A model generated the notes under the pieces. It was not told where the DNA came from and did not search any database. It saw nothing but the letters and a program-made list of their open reading frames with translations. The translations under genes were made by a program, and so were the position numbers. From Geothrix sp. (GTDB taxonomy: Bacteria > Acidobacteriota > Holophagae > Holophagales > Holophagaceae): 64,000 nucleotides of DNA. Position 1 is the stretch's first letter; each line of letters opens with the position of its first letter. The DNA lies in the NCBI RefSeq assembly GCF_020622065.1, contig NZ_JAHRYQ010000002.1:741905-805904 (forward strand), given 5' to 3'. Positions 25,519 through 34,570 of the stretch are shown piece after piece.

Positions 25519-26397
25519 TTACTTCTTGGCTTCTTCCTTCTTCTCAGCCTTCTTCTCGGCCTTCTTGGCAGCCTTCTTCTCAGCCTTGGGAGCGGCCTCA
25601 GCCTTCTTCTCCTCGGCGGTCAGGGCCTTCTTCTCGGCGGCGGGAGCAGCCTCGGCCTTCTTGGCAGCCTTCTTGGCGTGCTTCTTGGCCTTCTTCTCAG
25701 CCTTGGGAGCGGCCTCGGCCTTCTTCTCCTCGGCGGTCAGGGCCTTCTTCTCGGCGGCGGGAGCAGCCTCAGCCTTCTTCTCGGCCTTCTTGGCAGCCTT
25801 CTTGGCCTTCTTCTCAGCCTTGGGAGCGGCCTCAGCCTTCTTCTCCTCGGCGGTCATGGCCTTCTTCTCGGCGGCAGGAGCGGCCTCGGCCTTCTTCTCG
25901 GCCTTCTTGGCGTGCTTCTTGGCCTTCTTCTCAGCCTTGGGAGCGGCCTCAGCCTTCTTCTCCTCGGCGGTCATGGCCTTCTTCTCTTCCTTCTTGGGCT
26001 CGGCCTTCTTCTCGGCCTTCTTGGGCTCAGCCTTCTTCTCGGCCTTCTTCTCTTCGGCGTTCAGAGCCTTCTTCTCTTCCTTCTTGGGCTCGGCCTTCTT
26101 CTCGGCCTTCTTCTCAGCCTTTTTCTCGGCCTTCTTCTCTTCGGCGTTCAGGGCCTTCTTCTCTTCCTTCTTGGGCTCGGCCTTCTTCTCAGCCTTCTTC
26201 TCGGCCTTCTTGGGCTCAGCCTTCTTCTCTTCGGCGTTCAGAGCCTTCTTCTCTTCCTTCTTGGGCTCGACCTTCTTCTCGGCCTTCTTCTCGGCCTTCT
26301 TGGTCTCGACCTTCTTCGCTTCAGGCTTCTTGACCTCTTCCGCGAACACGGGGCTGATCAGAGCGGCGGCGACGAGCAGCGCAGCAAGCTTCTTCAT
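25519..26397 (-). CDS. Exported Lys/Ala/Glu repeat protein
   Basis: 292 residues from ATG 26397. A clear signal peptide (KKLAALLVAAALISPVFA) precedes about 270 residues built almost wholly from K, A and E with some P, N, M and T. Two repeat types follow each other: an N-terminal block around KKEEKKALNAEEKKAEPKKAEKK (units of KKALNAEEKKAE) and a C-terminal block around KKAMTAEEKKAEAAPKAEKK with AEAAPAAEKK spacers. No fold family is recognised; it should form long charged helices or be disordered. The DNA shows matching tandem repeats. Function unknown, possibly envelope- or nucleic-acid-binding. Confidence 0.75.
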   Translation of the reverse strand: MKKLAALLVAAALISPVFAEEVKKPEAKKVETKKAEKKAEKKVEPKKEEKKALNAEEKKAEPKKAEKKAEKKAEPKKEEKKALNAEEKKAEKKAEKKAEKKAEPKKEEKKALNAEEKKAEKKAEPKKAEKKAEPKKEEKKAMTAEEKKAEAAPKAEKKAKKHAKKAEKKAEAAPAAEKKAMTAEEKKAEAAPKAEKKAKKAAKKAEKKAEAAPAAEKKALTAEEKKAEAAPKAEKKAKKHAKKAAKKAEAAPAAEKKALTAEEKKAEAAPKAEKKAAKKAEKKAEKKEEAKK

Positions 26398-26561
26398 GGG
26401 GGTTCTCCCTGGGGTGATCCGGCACGGCCGGAAGTGGCAGAAAGAAAGCAGCATTTGGGCCAACCAACAACTACAGCTAAAACAATAAATAGCAAACAAC
26501 AAAATCCCCCAAACCTGTTGCAAACTGCAACTCGTGGCAGCCTGCGACGGTCACCGGTTCG

Positions 26562-27932
26562 CTACTCGCCCTCGTGAAGCCCGTAGCTCTTGAGCTTGCG
26601 GTAGAGGGTGGTCCGATCCACCCCCAGAATCTCGGCAATGCGCTGTTTTTCCTTGTGCTTCCCAACCAGGATCTGGATATATCGGCGCTCAAGCTCGTCC
26701 AGAGAGGGCCAATCCTCGATCAGGGAGGGGACTCCCTCGCCCGTTTCCGGCCGGCGCAGGGCCTTCTTGAGCGCGTCGGCCTGGATTTTGGCCGGCAGGT
26801 CGTCCACGGTGATCTCCCGGCCCCGGCTCAGCTGGGTGAGGTTCTCCACGGCGTTGCTGAGTTCACGCACATTACCGGGCCAGGAGTAGCTCTCCAACAC
26901 TCGCCGGGCCTCGGGGTGCAGCTGATAGGCCTGCTGATCCTTCTGCCCGAACTCCGCCAGAAAGTGATCCAGCAGCGGTCCGATGTCCTCGCGGCGCTCC
27001 CGCAGGGGGGGCACGGCCAGTTCCACCACGCCGAGGCGGTAGTAGAGATCCTCGCGAAAAGTTCCCGCCTTCACCATCTGCTGGAGGTCGCGGTTGGTGG
27101 CTGCGATGACGCGGGAATCCACCTTGATGGTCTTGTTGCCCCCCACCCGGCGGATCTCCTGCTCCTGAAGCACCCGGAGCAGCCGCACCTGGAAGCTCGG
27201 GCTGGTCTCTCCGATCTCATCCAGGAAGATGGTCCCCCCCGAGGCTTCTTCGAACAGGCCCGGCTTCTCCCCCACGGCGCCGGTGAAGGAGCCTTTCACA
27301 TGCCCGAAGAGCTCGGATTCCAGCAGGGTTTCCGTCAGGGCGCCGCAGTTCACCGCCACGAAGGCCCGGTCCCGCCGGTCACTGGACAGGTGGATGCTCC
27401 GGGCCACCAGTTCCTTGCCCGTGCCGCTCTCTCCCGTGATGAGCACCGTCGCGCGGCTGTTCTGCAGGCTCGCGATGGTCTTGTAGACCGTCATCATCTT
27501 GGGGCTCGAGCCGATCATGAGGCTGCGCTTGCCCTTGGGCGAGGCGCTCTGGACCGCGCCCTGGCCGCTGGACTGGCGACGGGCCAGGGCCCGCGACACC
27601 AGGGCCTTCAACTCCTCGTTGTTCCAGGGCTTGCTCAGGAAGTCGAAGGCCCCTTCGCGCACGGCCTCGATGGCGGTCTCCAGGGTTCCGAAGCCCGACA
27701 GCAGGATGGTGTCCACCCCAAGGGGCTTGGCCTCCCGCAGGAGATCCAGGCCGTCCTTCTTGGCCTCCAGGTTGATGTCGGAGAGCAGCAGGTCGAAGGC
27801 CTCCTTGTGCAGCAGGTCAATGGCCTTGTCGGGATGGGTGGCCTTGGCGACCTCCAAGCCCATGGTGCCCAGGAGCTCCTCCAGGAACTCGCAGGTCTCC
27901 TTGCTGTCGTCCACCACGAGCACACGGGCCAT
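26562..27932 (-). CDS. NtrC-family sigma-54-dependent response regulator
   Basis: 456 residues. Receiver domain 1-115 with phospho-acceptor Asp52 (LLSDINLE) and the Thr/Lys region FLSKPW; AAA+ domain about 140-375 with Walker A GESGTGKE (167-174), the sigma-54 contact loop GSFTGA (214-219) in place of the commoner GAFTGA, and Walker B GGTIFLDEIGE; C-terminal Fis-type helix-turn-helix (RIAEILGVDRTTLYRKLKSYG). The open frame extends far upstream, but ATG 27932 starts the receiver. No histidine kinase is adjacent, so this is an orphan regulator here. Confidence 0.94.
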   Translation of the reverse strand: MARVLVVDDSKETCEFLEELLGTMGLEVAKATHPDKAIDLLHKEAFDLLLSDINLEAKKDGLDLLREAKPLGVDTILLSGFGTLETAIEAVREGAFDFLSKPWNNEELKALVSRALARRQSSGQGAVQSASPKGKRSLMIGSSPKMMTVYKTIASLQNSRATVLITGESGTGKELVARSIHLSSDRRDRAFVAVNCGALTETLLESELFGHVKGSFTGAVGEKPGLFEEASGGTIFLDEIGETSPSFQVRLLRVLQEQEIRRVGGNKTIKVDSRVIAATNRDLQQMVKAGTFREDLYYRLGVVELAVPPLRERREDIGPLLDHFLAEFGQKDQQAYQLHPEARRVLESYSWPGNVRELSNAVENLTQLSRGREITVDDLPAKIQADALKKALRRPETGEGVPSLIEDWPSLDELERRYIQILVGKHKEKQRIAEILGVDRTTLYRKLKSYGLHEGE

Positions 27933-28022
27933 GGGTACCCCCTTCTGAAGGTATCCCAGACTGCCCTGGTCGCGAACAGGGACTGGGCGTATGCTCGGGC
28001 CACCCTTCCACGGAGAATTCCC

Positions 28023-28757
28023 ATGCCGAAGCTTCTGGTGCTTGCCCTCGGGATGATTCTGTCCGCAGCCGGACTCCTCGCTGGCGACCTCACCATCACC
28101 TCCCAGGTCACGGGCAAGGGCGCCCTCGCCAAAGATGGCTCCCAGGTGCAGTACCTGAGCGCCACCCGGATGCGCGTGAACCACGCCGGGTCGAAGACCG
28201 ACAGCCTGGTGGACTACGGCCAGGAGGTCATCTACAGCATCGACCACGGCAAGAAGGTCACCACCAAGTTCACCTTCAAGGACATGCAGGAGACCATGCA
28301 GGCCCTGGAGGACCAGATGGCCGGCATGCCGGAGATGGTGACGAAGATGATGTTCGGCGATGTCTCCGAGGTGAAGGTCGAGCAGCTTGGCCCCGACACG
28401 GTCATGGGCCGCCCCTGCAAGAAGGTGCGCATCACCCTCGGGAAGATGGTAGAGGACCTCAGCGTGGATCCCTCCCTCCAGTTCCCAATCAAGGACTATG
28501 CGAAATCCATGGCCATGCTGAACCGGGCGCCCGGCCCCATGGGCGCGCTCTTCAAGCGCGTCTATCAGGAGACGGCCAAGCTCAAGGGCGTGCCGCTGCG
28601 CACCCGCATCACTGGGCTCATGGGCATGGATGTGACCACCGAGGCCACCGCCATCGCCTCGACGCCCATTCCCGACAGCACTTGGGCCCTGCCCGCCGGC
28701 TACGCCCTGAAGGATGGCGGCAAGGAGATGAAGGAAAGCCTGAAGGGGAAGCGGTAG
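28023..28757 (+). CDS. Exported DUF4412-like protein
   Basis: 244 residues with a signal peptide (LLVLALGMILSAAGLLAG). The mature part is beta-rich with ITSQVTGKG, LSATRMRVNHAG and IYSIDHGKKVTTKFTFKDM, a pattern seen in DUF4412 and LolA-like periplasmic proteins of unknown function, and an amphipathic Met/Glu-rich helix (around residues 85-115). ATG 28023 has GGAG seven bases upstream. It is divergent from the sigma-54 regulator, 90 bases away, and the first gene before xseB. Confidence 0.55.
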   Translation: MPKLLVLALGMILSAAGLLAGDLTITSQVTGKGALAKDGSQVQYLSATRMRVNHAGSKTDSLVDYGQEVIYSIDHGKKVTTKFTFKDMQETMQALEDQMAGMPEMVTKMMFGDVSEVKVEQLGPDTVMGRPCKKVRITLGKMVEDLSVDPSLQFPIKDYAKSMAMLNRAPGPMGALFKRVYQETAKLKGVPLRTRITGLMGMDVTTEATAIASTPIPDSTWALPAGYALKDGGKEMKESLKGKR

Positions 28758-28800
28758 ACTGGGCGGGGCCCCTTCCGGGGCCCCTTCCTTCGGACACCCC

Positions 28801-29040
28801 ATGAGCGCCCAACCCTCCTTCGACGATGGCCTGGACCGGCTGGAGGCCCTGGTGCAACAGCTGGAGTCGGGCAGCCTCAGCCTCGAGGACGCCCTCGCGC
28901 GCTTCGAGGAGGGCGTGCAGCTGAGCCAGACCCTGCAGAAGCAGCTGTCCGAGGCCCAGCGCCGGGTCGAGGTCCTGAAGGCCGGCCTCGGCGGCGAATA
29001 CCGGGCCGATCCCCTGGACGACGCGAAGGAATCCCGGTGA
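28801..29040 (+). CDS. xseB: Exodeoxyribonuclease VII small subunit
   Basis: 79 residues matching XseB: SFDDGLDRLEALVQQLESG, LSLEDALARFEEGVQL and LSEAQRRVEVL, a helical hairpin that binds the XseA large subunit in single-strand DNA degradation. xseA is not in the window. The stop overlaps the ispA start as GTGA. The pair xseB-ispA followed by dxs is a widely conserved order. A short GGGGCC/GGCCCC hairpin lies in the gap before it. Confidence 0.93.
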   Translation: MSAQPSFDDGLDRLEALVQQLESGSLSLEDALARFEEGVQLSQTLQKQLSEAQRRVEVLKAGLGGEYRADPLDDAKESR

Positions 29041-29921
29041 GCGCCGCCGCGCAGGTCCAGGCCGACCTGGACCGCCTGCTGCCCCTGCTGGACGCCCTCC
29101 TCACCAAGCCCTTCCAGAAGGGCGAGGCCGCCCGCCTGGGCGAGGCCATGCGCTACAGCCTGGAAGCCGGTGGCAAGCGGGTGCGCCCCATCCTCTGCCT
29201 GCTGGCCGCCGAGGCCGTGGGTGGCACCGCGGCCCAAGCCCTGCCCGGCGCCCTGGCGCTCGAATACATCCACACCTACTCGCTGATCCACGACGACCTG
29301 CCGGCCATGGACGACGACGACCTCCGCCGCGGCCGGCCCACCAACCACAAGGTCTATGGCGAGGGCCACGCCATCCTGGCGGGCGACGGCCTGCTGACCG
29401 AGGCCTTCGGCGTGCTGGCGGCCGCGGAGCTGGATCCCGTCCGTCGGGCCCAGGCCCTGGCGCTGCTGGCCGAGGGCGCAGGCTGGCGCGGCATGGTTGG
29501 CGGGCAGGCCCTGGACCTGGAGGGCGAAACGCTCGCCACCTATGACCTGGACCACCTCCGCCTCATCCACCGCCTGAAGACCGGCGCCCTGCTGCGGACC
29601 TCCCTGGAGATCGGCGCCGTGCTCGGGGGCGCCGCCCCCGCGGAACGGGCCGCCCTGCGGGCCTATGGCGAGGCCATCGGCCTGGCATTCCAGATCCAGG
29701 ACGACATTCTGGATGCCACCGCCACCGAGGCGGATCTGGGCAAGCGCGCCGGAAAGGATGCGGGCAGGGGTAAGATCACCTACCCTTCGCTCCTGGGCCT
29801 GGACGGCGCCCGCAACGCCCTGAGTGAAGCCACCGAGACCGCCCTATGTCACCTAGCCTCCCTTCCCAATCGCAGTTCCTTGGCAGCCTGGGCCCGCTAT
29901 CTGGCCCAGCGGGCGAAGTAG
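29037..29921 (+). CDS. ispA: Farnesyl/geranyl(geranyl) diphosphate synthase
   Basis: Chain-elongating prenyl transferase of 294 residues from a GTG start overlapping the xseB stop. First Asp-rich motif DDLPAMDDDDLRRGRP with GGKRVRP before it, second motif FQIQDDILD, and the GKRAGKD segment bind the allylic diphosphate and magnesium. Presence in xseB-ispA-dxs order argues for farnesyl diphosphate as product; chain length cannot be fixed from sequence alone. dxs begins eight bases after its stop. Confidence 0.93.
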   Translation: MSAAAQVQADLDRLLPLLDALLTKPFQKGEAARLGEAMRYSLEAGGKRVRPILCLLAAEAVGGTAAQALPGALALEYIHTYSLIHDDLPAMDDDDLRRGRPTNHKVYGEGHAILAGDGLLTEAFGVLAAAELDPVRRAQALALLAEGAGWRGMVGGQALDLEGETLATYDLDHLRLIHRLKTGALLRTSLEIGAVLGGAAPAERAALRAYGEAIGLAFQIQDDILDATATEADLGKRAGKDAGRGKITYPSLLGLDGARNALSEATETALCHLASLPNRSSLAAWARYLAQRAK

Positions 29922-29929
29922 GGACCCGC

Positions 29930-31855
29930 GTGGATTCTTCCGCCCACCCCTATCCCCTGCTCGATTCCCTGGCCGCCCCCCAGCAGATCCGCCATTTCAC
30001 CCCAGGCCAGCTCGAACGGCTCGCGGCCGAGGTGCGGGCCTTCGTCATCGCTTCCGTGTCGGAAACAGGGGGTCACTTCAGCTCCAACCTCGGCACCGTG
30101 GAGCTGACGGTCGCCCTCTTCCACCACTTCGACTTCCTCCAGGACCGCATCGTGTGGGATGTGGGTCACCAGGCCTATCCGCACAAGATCCTCACGGGCC
30201 GCATGGACCGCTTCCCCACCCTGCGCCAGCACCACGGCCTCTCCGGCTTCCTCAAGCGGGACGAGAGCCCCTACGACCACTTCGGTGCGGGCCACGCCAG
30301 CACCAGCATCTCGGCGGCGCTGGGCATGGCCAAGGCCCGGGATCTCCAGAAGCAGAACCACACCTGCATCGCCGTCATCGGCGACGGCTCCATGACCGCC
30401 GGAATGGCCTTCGAGGGCCTCAACCAGGCGGGCTACCTGGAGGCCAAGAACTTCCTGGTGATCCTCAACGACAACGACATGAGCATCAATCCCAATGTCG
30501 GATCGCTGCAGGGCTACCTCAACCAGATCATGTCGGGCCAGTACTACCAGCGCTGGCGCGACCGCATCGAGCACGCCATCAAATCCATCCCCCTCGAGGG
30601 CCTGAGCAAGGGCGTGGCCAAGGCGGCCAAGTGGAGCGAGGAGAGCTTCAAGCGCCTGATGGTGCCCGGACTGCTCTTCGAGGACCTGGGCTTCCGCTAC
30701 CTGGGCCCCGTGAACGGCCATGATGTGAACGCCACCTCGAAGGCCCTGGCCGAGGCCAAGGAGAAGATGAAGGACGGCCCGGTGCTGCTGCATGTGCAGA
30801 CCAAGAAGGGCTACGGCTACGAACCCGCCGTGCAGGACCCGCTGAAGTGGCACGGCGTCACCGCCTTCGACGCCGAATCCGGCGAGATCATCAAGGTGCA
30901 GCCGGACCCCGCCAAGCCCGCGCCCCCCAGCTACACCAGCGTCTTCGGCAAGGCCCTGGTGGACCTGGCGAAGAAGGACGACAAGATCGTCGGCATCACC
31001 GCCGCCATGCTGGATGGCACGGGACTGAACTTCCTCCAGAAGGCCTTCCCGGATCGCTGCTTCGATGTGGGCATCGCCGAGCAGCACGCCGTCACCTTCG
31101 CCGCAGGTCTCGCCGCCCAGGGCATGCGGCCGGTGGCCGCCATCTACAGCACCTTCCTGCAGCGCGGTTTCGATCAGGTGGCGCACGATGTCTGCATCCA
31201 GGACCTGCCCGTGACCTTTGCTCTGGACCGCGCCGGCATCGTGGGGGCGGACGGCCCCACGCACCACGGGCTCTACGACCTGGCCTACCTGCGCTGCCTC
31301 CCCAACATCATCCTCATGGCCCCCAAGGACGAGAACGAACTGCGCCGAATGCTCATGACAGCCGTCTACTGCGGCCATCCGGCGGCTCTGCGCTACCCCC
31401 GGGGCAACGGCCTCGGCGTGCCCCTGGAGGAGCCCATCACCGCCCTGCCCATCGGCAAGGGGGAACTGCTCCGCGAAGGCGGTGACCTGGTGCTCTGCGC
31501 CCTGGGCGCCCTGGTGGAACCGGCCCTGCGGATCGCGGAATCCCTGGCGGCGGAAGGCATCGACTGCGCTGTCATCAACGCCCGCTTCATCAAGCCCCTG
31601 GACGAAACGCTCCTCCACACCTGGGCCCGCCGCTGCCGCGGCGTCGTCACCCTGGAAGAGGGCTGCGCCCCGGGCGGGTTCAGCGGCGCCGTGGCCGAGT
31701 CCCTGGCCGATGCGGGCCTGGTCCGCCCCCTCCTCCGCTGCGCCGTACCTGACCACCTGGTCCACCACGGCGATCCCAAGCGCTTGCTGGAAGAAGAGGG
31801 GCTCAGTCCGAACATCCTGGAAGCCCGGATTCGGAATTTCGTCCACCAGATCTAA
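29930..31855 (+). CDS. dxs: 1-deoxy-D-xylulose-5-phosphate synthase
   Basis: First enzyme of the MEP isoprenoid pathway; TPP-dependent condensation of pyruvate and glyceraldehyde-3-phosphate. 641 residues from GTG 29930, with AGGGA five bases upstream; the frame is open into ispA but that start would overlap heavily. TPP motif GDGSMTAGMAFEGLN...NDNDMS, catalytic GTVELTVALFHHF and HQAYPHKILTGR near the N-terminus, and the transketolase C-terminal part with AEQHAVTFAAG and DRAGIVGADGPTHHG. Confidence 0.96.
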   Translation: MDSSAHPYPLLDSLAAPQQIRHFTPGQLERLAAEVRAFVIASVSETGGHFSSNLGTVELTVALFHHFDFLQDRIVWDVGHQAYPHKILTGRMDRFPTLRQHHGLSGFLKRDESPYDHFGAGHASTSISAALGMAKARDLQKQNHTCIAVIGDGSMTAGMAFEGLNQAGYLEAKNFLVILNDNDMSINPNVGSLQGYLNQIMSGQYYQRWRDRIEHAIKSIPLEGLSKGVAKAAKWSEESFKRLMVPGLLFEDLGFRYLGPVNGHDVNATSKALAEAKEKMKDGPVLLHVQTKKGYGYEPAVQDPLKWHGVTAFDAESGEIIKVQPDPAKPAPPSYTSVFGKALVDLAKKDDKIVGITAAMLDGTGLNFLQKAFPDRCFDVGIAEQHAVTFAAGLAAQGMRPVAAIYSTFLQRGFDQVAHDVCIQDLPVTFALDRAGIVGADGPTHHGLYDLAYLRCLPNIILMAPKDENELRRMLMTAVYCGHPAALRYPRGNGLGVPLEEPITALPIGKGELLREGGDLVLCALGALVEPALRIAESLAAEGIDCAVINARFIKPLDETLLHTWARRCRGVVTLEEGCAPGGFSGAVAESLADAGLVRPLLRCAVPDHLVHHGDPKRLLEEEGLSPNILEARIRNFVHQI

Positions 31856-31936
31856 GTAAAACCTTGCGAAAGTCCCCGGAAATTCCTAAGGTTGGTCCCA
31901 ACCCACCCTGGTCGAGACACCTTTTCCGAGGCATCC

Positions 31937-32836
31937 GTGAAGTCATCCCGCATCTGTGCGTTCCTTCTGTGCGCCCTCGCCTGGACCCTTTCCATGCCTG
32001 CGTCCGCCCAGGCCTGGGATGCCGCGGGCCGGGCCGCCAGCTGGGCCAAGCAGGACAAGGACGATTCCTTCACCTTCTACGATGCGCAGGGCCGGTTCCT
32101 CCACACCTGGGTGCGGGACGGCGGGCTGATGCGGAGCATCTCCCTCGCCAAGCTGGAAGCCGAGCCTGACCGCTGGGTCGTGGATCCGCGCAACAACGCC
32201 TGGGTGGCCCACGGCACCACGCTCACGCTCGTGGACCGGAGCGGGCGGCTCACCACTTCGGTCAAGCTGCCGGCCGAAGTGGGCGATGTCTGCTGGGATG
32301 CCAAGGGCTTCGTGATCTCGTACCGGACTGTGGAACCCTACCTCGAGAAACGGGACTTCAAGGGCACCGAGGTGCTGTGGTCCTTCGGCGCCAAGCCCCC
32401 CAAGCGGGAGGGCTCCGCCCCCGTGAACCGCCGGCCCATCGTGTCGGACGACAGCGGGAATGTGCTGCTGGCGGATGGGAACAGCCTCAACCTCAGCATC
32501 CTCGACGGCACCACCGGCCGGAAGCTGTCCGAGACCAACCTGACCCTCGGCGGCGCGCCGGTCCCGGCCCTGGAGGGCAACGCCGCCGAGCGGGGTCCGC
32601 TGGCCCTGTGGCCCGGCAAGAGCGTGGCCTTCGCGGCCGTGCCCGCCGCCCAGGTGCCCGCTTCGCAGCGCGGCACCCTGCAGGGCCTCGCATTGGCCCG
32701 CCTCGACCTCGCCCAGTCCCGCCTCGAGTTCCTGCCCACCGGGCTCGATGAGAGCTACCTGCTCGTGGGCGTGCTGGACGCGGATGCCGTTTTCGCCGGC
32801 CCGAAGGGCGGCCTCATGCTGGTGAAGATCAAGTAG
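31937..32836 (+). CDS. Secreted protein of unknown function
   Basis: 299 residues from GTG 31937 (GAGG six bases upstream). Signal peptide (ICAFLLCALAWTLSMPASAQA), then repeated short beta-strand units containing Asp-Gly or Asp-Ser turns (DAQGRFLHTWVRDG, VDRSGRLTTSV, SDDSGNVLLADGN), which suggests a beta-propeller of NHL or WD-like type. No family can be named with confidence. It is 81 bases downstream of dxs on the same strand but has no link to isoprenoid synthesis. Confidence 0.6.
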   Translation: MKSSRICAFLLCALAWTLSMPASAQAWDAAGRAASWAKQDKDDSFTFYDAQGRFLHTWVRDGGLMRSISLAKLEAEPDRWVVDPRNNAWVAHGTTLTLVDRSGRLTTSVKLPAEVGDVCWDAKGFVISYRTVEPYLEKRDFKGTEVLWSFGAKPPKREGSAPVNRRPIVSDDSGNVLLADGNSLNLSILDGTTGRKLSETNLTLGGAPVPALEGNAAERGPLALWPGKSVAFAAVPAAQVPASQRGTLQGLALARLDLAQSRLEFLPTGLDESYLLVGVLDADAVFAGPKGGLMLVKIK

Positions 32837-32863
32837 CCCGGGGAACCGCGCGTCCACGCAGCT

Positions 32864-34471
32864 TCAACGCGCCAGGTTCAGCACCCGCTCGCGGTCCAGG
32901 TAGGGGATGGTGCGCCAGGCGTTCGTGGCCGCGGGACTGAGGCTGGGGCGGGCCAGGACATGCTCCAGCAGCAGGTTGCGCTGGGAGGCCGCCGTCACGA
33001 GCTCGGGCGTCCCGGTGAAGCCGATGGCCGCCATGTAGCCGCCCCCGCCGCGCAGCCGGTAGGTGCTGAGCGCGAGGGTGAAGGTCTGAGTGGGCTTCAC
33101 CGGCTGCCCCTGGAAGCCGAGGTTCACGACCCGGCTGCCCACGGGCTTGCCCAGGTCCAGCGCATAGGTCACGCCGTCCACCGTGTCGAAGTTGTAGAAC
33201 GGGACATCGCGATCGTAGAGCTCCGGTTCCCAACTGTAGGTGTAGTGCCGGGCGGCGTGCTCCAGGTAGGCCTTGAGCTGGGCCCCGGTGATGCGGATGC
33301 GCGCCACCTGGTTTTCGTAGGGCAGCAGCGCGTAGAACTGCCGCACGCTTGTGGGCCCCTTGGGAATGAACAGCCGGGTCCCAGGAACCGCGGCGGCCGA
33401 CAGCTGGGCTCCCGTGGCCTGCCGCTGGACCTGGTGGAGAAGCTGCATGACCGGGGTGTCCTCCATGCGGGACCAGCGGGTGTCGAGATCCACCAGCAGG
33501 TTGGTCGCGGCCGTATCCAGGTAGCGATCCGTGGCGGCGCGCAGGGGCGCGGTCAGGCTCAGCACCTCCGCATCCACCGGGGCGTCCGCCTCGGGCCGGA
33601 GGAGCCGGCCTGAGGTGGCGACCACGCGCCAGCGGCCCTTCTCCATCCGGAGGTTCAGGTCCACCACCGCCAGGGCGCGGCCCTGGGACATGGCCTGGAG
33701 GATGGGGATGCCCTTGTGCTCGATCTGGACCGCCTGGTGGGTGTGGCCCGTCAGGATGGCGTCGATCCCCGGCACCTGGTCCGCGAGCCGGAGGGCTGCG
33801 TTCTCATCGCCCTCGCGTCCATCCACGGCCCCCAGGCCCGAGTGGACCAGGGCCACCACCACATCCACCTTCTCCTTCTCGCGGAGCCGGGGTACCAGCT
33901 CCCGGGCGGAGGCCACGATGTCCTGGAAGCGCAGGCCCGCATAGTTGGCCGGTTCCGTCATGGCCGGGATCCTGGGGGTGGTGAAGCCCACCAGGGCCAG
34001 CCGCACCCCCGCCACCGTCAGCAGGACCTGGGCCGGAAAGGGCCGCTTGCCCTTGGCATCCACGGTGTTGGCGGACAGGAAGGAAAAACCGGCCTGCTTC
34101 TCGATCTCCCGGAGCGCCTCCAAGCCGAAGTCGTATTCGTGGTTGCCCACGGCCATGGCCGAGTAGCCCAGGGCGTTCATGATGGCCATGCTGGGCTCGG
34201 GCAGGTCGCGGCGGAGCACATTGCGCACATAGTTCAGGGGTTCGCCCTGGATGGTGTCCCCGCAGTCCACCAGCACCGTGTTCGGGTTCAGGGCCCGCTG
34301 GCGGCGGATCAGGGAGGCGATCTTCGCCCAGCCCAGGTTCGCGGGCTGGAGGCTGAAAGTCTCTTCGGCCATCACGCGACCATGCAGGTCCGTGGTGCCA
34401 AGAATCTGAATCCGGGCCTCTTGGGCCTGGACGCCCAGGGCGATCAACAGGATCCAGAACCAATGCTTCAT
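32864..34471 (-). CDS. 5'-nucleotidase/2',3'-cyclic phosphodiesterase (UshA family)
   Basis: 535 residues from ATG 34471, preceded by GGAGG. Signal peptide (FWILLIALGVQAQ), then a calcineurin-like metallophosphatase domain with LGTTDLHGR, DCGDTIQGEP, VGNHEYDFG, LVHSGLG and GHTHQA supplying the two-metal site, followed by the C-terminal 5'-nucleotidase domain (about 320-500) that holds the nucleotide (RQFYALLPYENQ). Located in periplasm or at the outer membrane, it would dephosphorylate nucleotides for salvage. Confidence 0.92.
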   Translation of the reverse strand: MKHWFWILLIALGVQAQEARIQILGTTDLHGRVMAEETFSLQPANLGWAKIASLIRRQRALNPNTVLVDCGDTIQGEPLNYVRNVLRRDLPEPSMAIMNALGYSAMAVGNHEYDFGLEALREIEKQAGFSFLSANTVDAKGKRPFPAQVLLTVAGVRLALVGFTTPRIPAMTEPANYAGLRFQDIVASARELVPRLREKEKVDVVVALVHSGLGAVDGREGDENAALRLADQVPGIDAILTGHTHQAVQIEHKGIPILQAMSQGRALAVVDLNLRMEKGRWRVVATSGRLLRPEADAPVDAEVLSLTAPLRAATDRYLDTAATNLLVDLDTRWSRMEDTPVMQLLHQVQRQATGAQLSAAAVPGTRLFIPKGPTSVRQFYALLPYENQVARIRITGAQLKAYLEHAARHYTYSWEPELYDRDVPFYNFDTVDGVTYALDLGKPVGSRVVNLGFQGQPVKPTQTFTLALSTYRLRGGGGYMAAIGFTGTPELVTAASQRNLLLEHVLARPSLSPAATNAWRTIPYLDRERVLNLAR

Positions 34472-34570
34472 GCAGCCTCCGGGGCCGCCCGCCAACCTGT
34501 GATTGGAAGGGACCGTCTTCAAGGGTAAACTTTCCCTTCACCCAAGGATGCCCCCTCTTTCGGAGCCCTC

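Noticed and set aside
25530-26330. Repetitive DNA that could look like a CRISPR or satellite
   Set aside because: Repeat units are in-frame codons of one protein, without regular spacers.
25452-26577. Ser/Pro- or Leu-rich plus-strand frames opposite the Lys/Ala/Glu repeat gene
   Set aside because: Products of reading the repeats on the other strand; the minus-strand frame has a signal peptide and ribosome-binding site.
26562-29570. Apparent 1,002-residue fusion ending in the NtrC regulator
   Set aside because: The upstream part is the antisense of ispA, xseB and the DUF4412-like gene; the true regulator starts at 27,932 with its receiver domain.
29897-31846. 649-codon minus-strand frame opposite dxs
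   Set aside because: Shadow frame: low-complexity translation with no motif, full overlap with dxs.
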